This document shows positions 56,771 through 64,000 of a stretch of 64,000 bases of DNA, one piece after another. Positions within the stretch are counted from its first letter, which is position 1, and each line of letters starts with the position of its first letter. Location of the stretch: contig JAYGXS010000006.1 in NCBI GenBank assembly GCA_036362985.1, positions 13,420,523-13,484,522 of the forward strand, read 5' to 3'. The position numbers and the translations under genes are program-made. This stretch comes from Ligula intestinalis. Lineage: Eukaryota; Platyhelminthes; Cestoda; Diphyllobothriidea; Diphyllobothriidae. A model generated the notes under the pieces. It saw nothing but the letters and a program-made list of their open reading frames with translations, did no database searches and was not told where the DNA came from.

Positions 56771-56870
56771 ACCATTTAATGGTCTGAGACATGCGCCGGT
56801 TGGGTGATACATTCAAAGATTGCACGGCATTTATAGTTCTTAGCGGCCATTCACATGCACACTATCATTA

Positions 56871-57250
56871 TCAGCCTCTGTCACCACCGCTTGGGGCCGA
56901 AATTGATACGGTGATTGCTTGGCATTTAGAGTTTGAGTCAATAATTGCCACGATTTCGTAGTCTGTGTCCGGTACGGACTTGACAATTACGCAAAAAATA
57001 TGCTTGCTGTCGTCAGAGTTGTTGCTAAGCCCGGCCCTTCCCACGTGATGGATTCTCCTGGTCAGACAATGTCTCAGTACGCAGTATGGGAACGGCAACT
57101 TGTTGCACATGTTGATGGAATGTGGGCCTAACAACCATGACTCAAGTAGCCCGCGGCTCACGCTATTGTCTTTTCTTGCAAAGAGTACAACTTCGTTTAA
57201 CTTGAAAATATGGCCGGGTCCCGTCGAGTGCGCTGCAACCTGGGAGTCTT
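56871..57250 (-). pseudogene. PLE GIY-YIG domain C-terminal part
   Basis: DSQVAAHSTGPGHIFKLNEV, then LFARKDNSVSRGLLESWLLG, HSINMCNKLPFPYCVLRH, matching the second half of the P6 protein almost word by word (VAAHSTRPGHIF; SRELLESW; RKCNNLPNPYSMLR). The YVGETGR half is missing. The reading frame continues about 50 codons past the conserved part. Confidence 0.6.
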
Positions 57251-57299
57251 TAAAAAATTAAGAACAACAACAAGAGAAATAAGTAAAAGTTTCGATTGC

Positions 57300-57545
57300 T
57301 AGGACAACACTTTTACTTGCATGATGTTTTGGCATGCGTTTCGGGTTCATCATAAAATAAATGAGCAGAAAGCAACAGCAGAAATGAGTCTTTCTTCCTC
57401 ATTACCGCTGCGTGCTCGGCTATTCGTGTCCGGAATAATCTCCCGGTTTCTCCGACGTAGTTGGTTTGGCTATAACTGCACCAGATCTGATAAACGACTC
57501 CAGCTGTTCCCTGCCGTGGCAGTGGGCCTTTTCGTCACATGACCC
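57300..57545 (-). mobile_element. PLE copy P8, internally deleted
   Basis: The minus-strand frame VVYQIWCSYSQTNYVGETGR, LFRTRIAEHAAVMRKKDS is followed within about 30 bases by the remnant of the hammerhead-like motif (ATGATGAACCCGAAACGC), so the rest of the coding region and the UTR are deleted. It ends with GTAAAAGTGTTGTCCTAGCA. Confidence 0.5.
57330..57360 (-). ncRNA. Hammerhead-like motif, copy J (stem II lost)
   Basis: Only ATGATGA, ACCC and GAAACGC remain. The stem II hairpin is deleted. Confidence 0.25.
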
Positions 57546-58430
57546 GGTGCCTGAGGTTTGTTGTCCCTATACTGTGTACTGAGACATTGCCTGAACGGGA
57601 GAATCAGTCACGTGGGAAGGGCCGGGCCTCGAAACAACTACGACCACAGCGAACATAATTTTTGCGCAATTATCAAGCCCACGTTCAACACAGACAACGA
57701 AATTGGGGTCATTAATGTCTCGAAATCGAACTGTCAAGCCATTACTGGACCCATTACGACCCCAAGCGGTGGTTACAGGGGCTGATAATTATAGTATGCA
57801 TGCGGATGGCCGCTACGAACTATAAATCCCACGCGATTTTGACTTTTTGTTAATAATCAGACCTTCAGCTCACCTCTCGGTTGCAGTTCCTGTTTTCTTA
57901 CGTGTGCATTTAGTCATTAGCGGCTCTTCCGAAAACCACCACTACTCCTTTAATAACCAGATAAATGCAATTGCTTCTACAAAAACATTTCTGGGTTAAT
58001 GGTGGAAAATATGGTTGGAAGTGCACATCCGGGATGTCAACGCTTACTCGGTGTTTATGGTGCATGATAAAGTATGTTTGCATGACTGGAAAAAGGGTGG
58101 AGAGGTATATTGCGTGCCGATCGAAGTGAATATGCGGACAACGAAATCTCGGCAATCAATGAGTCAAAAGTGAACTGCCAAGCCATCACCGCACCAATTA
58201 TGACCCTAAGCGGTGGTTACTGGATTTGATAGTTATAATATGCATGCGGATGTTCGCTACGAACTATAGGTAGCAAGCAATCTTTGAATGTATCACCCCA
58301 ACCTGCTCAGCTCTCACATCATTCTACGTTAACCTTTGATTAAGGATTCTCTAACGAATCCGAAACGTCAGAAAAATAAAAGTCCTGTTCCAGTTTTTGC
58401 ATCTTTTTCTTCTTAAAGCTAACTGTTCTG
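57546..58430 (+). mobile_element. PLE copy P9, plus strand, with duplicated 3' region
   Basis: The frame at 57558-57785 (YCVLRHCLNGRISHVGRAGP, CQAITGPITTPSGGYRG) matches the C-terminal part and flank of P7 in opposite orientation. The following UTR (GCGGATGGCCGCTACGAACT) breaks off near 57840. A second copy of the same UTR (GCGGATGTTCGCTACGAACT) appears at 58170-58320 and runs into the hammerhead-like motif at 58336-58369 and GTCCTGTTCCAGTTTTTGCA plus TTCTTC. Two related PLE 3' regions are thus tandem, with about 330 bp between them. Confidence 0.5.
58330..58375 (+). ncRNA. Hammerhead-like motif, copy H (core lost)
   Basis: TTGATTA at 58336-58342, an extra A, stem II GGATTC/GAATCC with six perfect pairs, GAAACGTC at 58362-58369. 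C3 and G8 are changed, as in copy F. Confidence 0.38.
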
Positions 58431-58589
58431 CTTATATAGTAGCTACCAACGATTGACCCTGCTTTCTATGTAAGGGTCACATCGGCAGCGAAATAACTGT
58501 AATATCTGAGGACATTAATTAACCGTTTTTGAGGCTAACTTATGTGGTTTTTCAATACACCATGGAATCCACCAAGAATGGTTTACACT

Positions 58590-58725
58590 CCCTATAATTG
58601 TCGCCTATTTCGAAGAACTTGGTATATTTGACGAAGAACTCCTGTAAGAGTTTGAAAGCTCAGAATAAATAATACAAACTGTTCCGGTGCTCGACCAACC
58701 TTCTCCTTTACCCAAGAAGGCATGT
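58590..58725 (+). mobile_element. PLE 3' tail P10 (non-coding)
   Basis: CTATAATTGTCGCC upstream, the hammerhead-like motif, then CTGTTCCGGTGCTCGACCAA and CCTTCTCC, close to the tail of P1 (GGTGCTCGACCTGCCTTCTT). Confidence 0.5.
58622..58670 (+). ncRNA. Hammerhead-like motif, copy K
   Basis: TTGACGA at 58628-58634 (only C3 changed), an extra A, stem II GAACTC/GAGTTT (six pairs, one G-U) around CTGTAA, GAAAGCTC at 58654-58661. Confidence 0.42.
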
Positions 58726-61245
58726 GATGGTAAATTGTTCGTGCCCATTTCTCTGCAATTTTTTTTAAAATTTACGACGGGAGGAAAAAGAGTTAGAGGT
58801 TCCTGTTTCGTCCTGCGTGCACCAGGCGAAACTCTAACGGAAATTTGTGGTAGGGGCGCGTTAAAAGCATAATAAAAACGTCAACTTTCAGAACAGCCAT
58901 CGAGTGACACGCAAATGGAACAATTTACTGAAGTTTCTTTTATTATGTCGGGTCCATTGCAGCAGACTGAAGCAAAAGCAGGCAAATCTAGTCAAACCAG
59001 CGACTAGTTTATAGGAATGCTTATCAGAAAATCCCTCTTGTGGTCCATTTCCTCCCGTCTATATTTATAGACTCCCATTCAAACTTACGGCACGCTACTC
59101 CGTACAGTACAATCAACACTCTAGGACACTTGAGTCAAACTTGCATTTAAGTTCTGTGGCAATTTGCCGTGATATTACCCATACCCTGTCTAAATTACTA
59201 CTGCTAATATACAGGTCAAACAGCACGAAAGTTATGCTAAGGCATAAATAGACTCAATCGGGTTGTGCAGTGAAGAAATCAGCGTCCGAAGTGTTCGTCT
59301 GCATTACGTTTCGAGATCGTTTTTGTTGGGAACATGTCAGGAAAAACGTTGCCTTCTTTTGGTAACACAGTAGACACTACCACAGCATACAGACACATTT
59401 GCGGATATTTCCGCTTTCGACAGTAACTACTTATATGTAAGGCTACTCTATCATTGTTTGATTCTTTGTTACGGCTGTCATTTCTGCAACTTCGTTACGC
59501 ACAAGCTTAAAGACTCGGACAAATAAATTATTCGGGTGAACGGTAAGGCTTTAACTGAATAAATGACTGGTGGCACCATTGTGACGGTCTTCTTTTTATC
59601 TGCGCTCTCTGCAATTAGGTGAAGCATGCATATTTTTTTTCTTGAGATTTTCATCTAAACTACATAGTTTAATTATATTGGAATAGTTTAACATGTCTTA
59701 CTTTGATGCCTTTTCTCCTGGCTAGTTCGTTATTTTGAGACGAATTGGTGTCACACTTGAAACCCGACGCACATCTAGGTAACGCAAACTGCACCAAAGC
59801 GTCTACCTTCGGCCAAGCTCATTTCACAGGGGTTCGAATAAAGTACTTCCCAAGTACACTTTACAAACTGGTTGTTCGTGTAGGTAGGCCAAAGTCCTTT
59901 TTTGCAGAAACACCGCCGGATTTTAACTGAATGTTGCTCAGTTGAAAACCATTACCTGAACTGTTCGTATCCTTCCACGTAATTGTTAATCATCATCATC
60001 ATTGTACTGGGATATTACTAAAGATATTCATGGATTATATACTTAAATTGAATCAAGGTAACTTGAAATTCCCAAAATTTCGTCCATTAGAAAAGATTTC
60101 TAATTTTATAAAAATCTTGCAAGTATGCAATCTTGAGCAGTTTGCATACCTTTTTAGCATATTATCCTTACGTTTGTTAAGGCTATCACCAACGCCTCCT
60201 GTGATCTGCCTCGATTGCGCTATGCCATAAGCAACAACAGGCCTCTTTATATAACTATATGAGATAACGTATATTCACTTGAAAAAAATATATTCCGTAA
60301 AGTTTAATACACTTGGACGTGAAAACGTAGAATGTGTTCAAAAATCTGACAGTTTTGCATGCAAATAATTGAATAGGGGATGTTCCGCATTATTAAATTT
60401 GTTAGACATACAAATGAATCAATACATTTCACTAAATAGTTCCATGACACCGACTCATTTAAGATGCAAAAGAAAGTTAATAAGGGAAAAGGAACCAACT
60501 GCATAGCAGAAAGAATATTCAGCTGAACAGTTCCAGTTACATAAGTGGCTTTTTTTAGTTCGTGGTGCTTTGATAGTTAATGGCATTTATTGGTACACGT
60601 TTCGGCTGGCAGATGCCGGTTTTCTTTGAAGGGAACTGGGGAAAAGGTTTGCCAACTGGTCCGCACAGAGTGACTGAATCCGCTCTTTGTGCGAACAGAC
60701 GCAAAATATTCACTACCAAATCACGTGTGTGCGTGTTTTTGGAGCCAATGCAGGCATGCCACGCATCGCTATAGGTTTGCCAACTGATGGTCAGGCCAGC
60801 GGATGGCGTGGTCACTTCCCAATCCTTAATCACCACGCCTGACGTCCTCGATCTGGTCCGCACAGCTATCTAGACGCTCTTTATGCTTGCTTCACCAGGG
60901 GCATGGCCCTCGTCATCTAACATGTTAACGCAAACCGGTTTATTATATAAGAATAAGAAAGCGAGTCAGTCGACTACAAATAAATGTCGTTCATGTTTTT
61001 CACTGGTCGAATAACTAGTTTTAATTCCAATAGAAGTTCGACCGTGTGGAGTTGGAATCACGCCTTCCTGTCTCCCATCCTGCAAGTGTCTGACTGTAAT
61101 TCGTTTCATACACATCGCTAAAGTATATTTTCTCCGAAATTAACTAGAATTCTGAATTGTTGAGAGTGTGAAGTCGGAACTTCTTTTTGTGGCATTCTTA
61201 AGCAGGTTTACTATATTTCTGCTTTCTAAGCTAAGCGTGCTTTCC
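58726..61245. other. No gene assigned
   Basis: Mostly anonymous. A minus-strand frame at 60555-60863 (text TSGVVIKDWEVTTPSAGLTI) is open for 102 codons and overlaps short direct repeats of GGTTTGCCAACTG (60647, 60775). I do not recognise it; a repeat-derived frame is likely. Confidence 0.3.
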
Positions 61246-61544
61246 TCCTAGGTTCTTTGGACATTTGGCAACTTGCAAAGAAGCAGTTTCTGCTAACCGA
61301 AGGCTCCAGCGTTCTCGACCAGTATCACATGAAGACAAGTTGCACCTACATGGTTTCTAGTGGGAGGAGTTACGTAATATATTCACCACACCTGATGGTT
61401 CATTCGTGTATAACCCACAAAGCGGACCCTGTTTACGCAAAAATCAAAGAACAAACGCTAGTTTTTGTTTCCGGGCGCCGATATGCTCGGCATAGCCATA
61501 CTTATACAGTCCCAGAGGAACAATTAACTAGGGCAGTGCGATAG
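61246..61544 (+). CDS. Unrecognised open frame behind an acceptor-like site
   Basis: The sequence follows cgtgctttcctcctag, a fair splice acceptor, and stays open for about 99 codons to a TAG: SLDIWQLAKKQFLLTEGSSV, YHMKTSCTYMVSSGRSYVIY, KADPVYAKIKEQTLVFVSGR, YTVPEEQLTRAVR. It would be a terminal exon if real; an AATAAA occurs near 61963. No domain is recognised, and a second frame is also open for about 35 codons from the same acceptor, so the reading frame is not certain. Confidence 0.28.
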
Positions 61545-61799
61545 AAGACGAACTTTTATGAAGTCAACGCGCCCGAGTGCGTGGTCGGTCCCTCTTAGTT
61601 GACTGCAAACAGGAAACAATTTACAGCTTACGTGGTTGGCTTACTATGGCGTCTAGACTTGCCAACAGTGGTCACCTCCAACCCTTTTATATTTCATCGC
61701 AGTTTTGTACTGACTGTCGGGGACTCAGGCTTTTCCACGTGGCGTAAAGCAAGCGGTCAAGCAGGCGAATCAACCACCAAACGCGTAAACGTGTGAGGA

Positions 61800-63080
61800 G
61801 GCGCAGCTCAATGCTCACGTTACTCCTTGTAAGCGGAGGTTTTCTGACTTTATATTTCAAAATTGATCATTGAAAGTCATCATCCTTTGGACCAGCAGTC
61901 TTTGAAACGGGCAGACGTGCATAATAACATGGCTTGAGGGCTTTCAAGGCTGGCAGAAAGTTTCAATAAACCAGCCAGACGAGGAGGTGAAAAGGGCTCG
62001 TATCTCCTGGGAACTCTCCCAGGAGAGATGCATGGGAGATATATTTAGAGAATATAATCAGAATCAGCATCTACGCAGTTCTCCGAAAACATTGCGTCTT
62101 CTACTTCAGTCCAACATTTTCTAATTTTATAAGTGGTGTTGCATTGCATCCCTCTTTTGCTGCGTTCTAGAGGCAGACGCAAGCGTACATCAGGACGTAC
62201 AAAGGGCTACCCAGAACATTCAGGCCGACTTTTCTACCCGAGAATACGCCCTGCTATCTCACAAGCTGACTTTTTGCCCTCCACCCTACAGAGAATTCTA
62301 CGACAGTAAATTTGATATCCCATAAAATTTTAACCAAAATTCCCGAGCGTGTTTTCGTTTTTAAAAGATCACTTTAAGTAAGACTGTTATATAAATGATC
62401 GTGCAGATGAATCCCAATCTATTTCAGCCACGTCACGATGCTGGTTTTTGAAATGGCTTCTTTGCAGGCGCCCTGTGCAATAAATATTTGAGTGGTAGGC
62501 GTTTACCTCATTGATATTCAACAGTCTAAAACATTCAAATATAATTTGCAGAAAATTTCTTAACAGTTATCATTTCTTGTATTTTTTGTAAGTGGATTAC
62601 GTGCTCACTGACTGTTAAATTTGTTTTTTTTTCTTAAGGTTTTTAAAAGGTTGCTTATGATGGTATTTTTGTAAACCGTGAAATTTCTACTCAGGAAACA
62701 TCGTGCATGTCCATTTATGAAGGCCAACATATAATATGTTCCATATCCCATGCAAAATTTTATGCGCTTTATATGACATCTTTCTCATAGCATAGCGTTA
62801 TGCGTTTATTTTGTGAGACAGCTTGTAGTTTGGAAACCCTAACGGTAGGTCGGGTTCAAAATTATTAGGTAATTGTAAAACTATTTTAAAAGTGTAAGAT
62901 AATCTTTTCTTAAGTATGAGATTTGAAGAGAACAAGAACAAGAGGAGACAGAACAGGAAAAAGAATAACAAATTAACTAACAAATGAGAACGAGAAGGTA
63001 TGTCCTTTTGCAAGTTTTCTGTAGAATTCATTAGGGGTGCATTCAAAATCAAGAAGGAAATTGCATGACACTTTAGCCGT
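61800..63080. other. No gene seen
   Basis: AT-rich. A short stretch at 62185-62310 can be read as EYALLSHKLTFCPPPYREFY, loosely like the LSKGLNFC region of PLE proteins, too short to call. A purine-rich run lies at 62925-62970. Confidence 0.3.
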
Positions 63081-63084
63081 CATT

Positions 63085-63222
63085 ATTAGGAGGGTTTGGG
63101 AAATTTGAATCTTCCGGTTGACCCAATTGTGAAAAATTCGTGGCCTCGGTGGGATTCGAACCCACACAGCAAGAAAAGCTTCTGTACAGCCAATGGTCTA
63201 CTACTGAGCTACGAAGGCACAC
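63085..63222 (-). repeat. tRNA-headed SINE, copy 2
   Basis: On the minus strand: GCCTTCG acceptor, A box TAGCTCAGTAG, an extended middle part, a perfectly paired T arm GTGGG-TTCGAAT-CCCAC with B box GGTTCGAATCC, acceptor partner CGAGGCC, then the body TTTTTCACAATTGGGTCAAC shared with 6949-6975. The acceptor has one mismatch and the anticodon arm does not fold normally, so this is a SINE rather than a tRNA gene. Confidence 0.62.
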
Positions 63223-64000
63223 GGAAGCTTTGCATTTAATCGCACATGAGTCGATTTACCCGCCCAACCTATTGCTCGTATACAATCCACCATTACGAAT
63301 ACAGTAAGCTTAAATAAGGACTTAAGTAGACTTTTTTAAAGTAGGTGTTCTGTAGGCGGCCGAAAAAAGCTCGTTCATAAGCCGGTATCTAGATGTGACT
63401 AAAATATATTGGACTAGGCTGCATGATAATAATTATTTAATTTCTTTTTACGCAATATTTTTAAAAATAAAAACGTATTTGCTCTTTGGCTGACATCTCA
63501 TGTAAAGATATTTAATTTTCAACACTTCCATTGGTAGGAAATCCGATTTTCAATAACTCTGTACCGGGACGTGTAAGCTGTCAATGATAGCAAATGTTAT
63601 AAAGAAGACACAAACGCAATCACTTGGACAGCAATTGCTATGCTATGTTCATGCTTACAGCTATCTCATCGTAAATTTTGACTGCGCAAGTGTGTGGTTT
63701 TCTTTATGGGAGATTTTTCTTCTCTGAGGACGCAAATGTCATTGATACTTTTGGCTGTAAAATCCGATGTCATTGTGTCATATTATCAAGCATCAGTTTC
63801 GAATAAACCAAACATAAAATAGGAAACAAGAACGTTAGATTTGTTTTAACTGACAATTCAGTATCCTAGGGTAACAAGTTAGTCGACTCAAAATGAAACC
63901 CACAAGTGGGTTAGGTACGCCACCAAGTACAAGCAACGCACAAACCTCAATTATGGATACCCGTAGATAAAGCAAGGGAGTCAGCCGAATTTACCGTCTG
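63223..64000. other. No gene seen
   Basis: AT-rich. At 63600-63640 the text GAAGACACAAACGCAATCAC loosely resembles an inverted PLE 3' end (GAAGACGCTGCGATCACC), but no hammerhead-like core follows. Confidence 0.3.

Larger units (their letters stand above)
56705..57255 (-). mobile_element. PLE copy P7, 5'-truncated
   Basis: Coding tail from 57255 to 56871, then the 3' UTR (GTGCATGTGAATGGCCGCTA and neighbours), the degenerate hammerhead-like motif near 56732-56765 and the tail TTTGTTCCAGTTTTCAC. Same subtype as the copies at 39.4-40.1 and 57.5-58.4 kb. Confidence 0.6.

Noticed and set aside
59495..59550. Hammerhead-like tail around ACAAGCTTAAAGACTCGG
   Set aside because: No core, stem II or GAAA-GCTC; only the CAAATAAATTATTC part looks similar.
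62185..62310. PLE reverse transcriptase fragment
   Set aside because: The resemblance to the LSKGLNFC region rests on a few residues over about 40 codons; not enough.
63141..63218. Functional tRNA gene
   Set aside because: The T arm is perfect, but the anticodon region does not fold normally and the downstream body is shared with a second copy, which fits a SINE.
63600..63690. Twelfth hammerhead-like PLE tail
   Set aside because: The leading GAAGAC...GCAATCAC resembles an inverted tail end, but CTGANGA and GAAA are missing at the right spacing.

Overview
The window looks like a gene-poor stretch of a metazoan nuclear genome, most likely a parasitic flatworm and perhaps a cestode. The reasons are the dense mix of Penelope-like elements (PLEs), CR1-like and RTE-like LINEs, a Ty3/gypsy relic, a hAT, a Helitron and tRNA-headed SINEs, together with introns bounded by GT/AG sites and AATAAA signals. 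The flatworm assignment is inference from element types. No bacterial features (operons, ribosome-binding sites, CRISPR arrays) are present. There are two runs of N: 890 bases at 11687-12576 and 10 bases at 41985-41994.

Layout: (1) 781-4422 (+) holds the last three exons of a multi-pass membrane transporter resembling the FLVCR/SLC49 family, with a poly(A) signal at 4580. This is the best host gene in the window. (2) 6.8-8.5 kb: a tRNA-headed SINE and a PLE 3' part. (3) 11.6-15 kb (-): a CR1-like LINE with ORF1 and ORF2 broken mainly by single stop codons and the sequencing gap. (4) 15.2-19.2 kb: gypsy, RTE and CR1 relics, the last split by a 554-bp TIR element with TA target duplication. (5) 19.6-25.3 kb: PLE tails, (GAA)n tracts, a CR1 fragment and a hAT end. 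(6) 26.6-30.9 kb (+): a second CR1-like LINE, decayed. (7) 32.8-38.3 kb: an RTE scrap, LTR-like sequence and diverged dispersed repeats. (8) 38.6-40.1 kb: two PLE remnants. (9) 41.7-43.4 kb: a 209-bp tandem array of splice-site-bounded modules followed by possible exons. (10) 43.6-46.9 kb: a solo LTR and CR1 fragments. (11) 47.4-50.5 kb: a Helitron with Rep and PIF1-like helicase parts and a recognisable 3' hairpin end. (12) 50.9-54.4 kb: a hAT element containing LTR insertions. (13) 55.9-58.7 kb: a solo LTR and a head-to-head cluster of PLE ends. (14) 63.1 kb: another copy of the SINE.

The most interesting signal is a short RNA-like motif found eleven times, in each case at a PLE 3' end: CTGANGA, a 5-7 bp hairpin, then GAAA-GCTC or GAAA-CGTC. 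It has the layout of a minimal type I hammerhead ribozyme whose helix III is a self-complementary tetranucleotide (AGCU or ACGU), so it would be expected to work as a dimer. Stem II changes on both strands between copies, and helix III switches between GC and CG while staying palindromic. Some copies keep every core base. One subfamily has lost core bases while two of its three copies keep a fully paired stem II. Hammerheads in PLEs are established; the conserved extra base after CUGANGA, the two palindrome classes and the apparently dead but folded subfamily deserve a check.

No working gene network can be read here: apart from the transporter tail, nearly everything recognisable is a mobile element in some state of decay.
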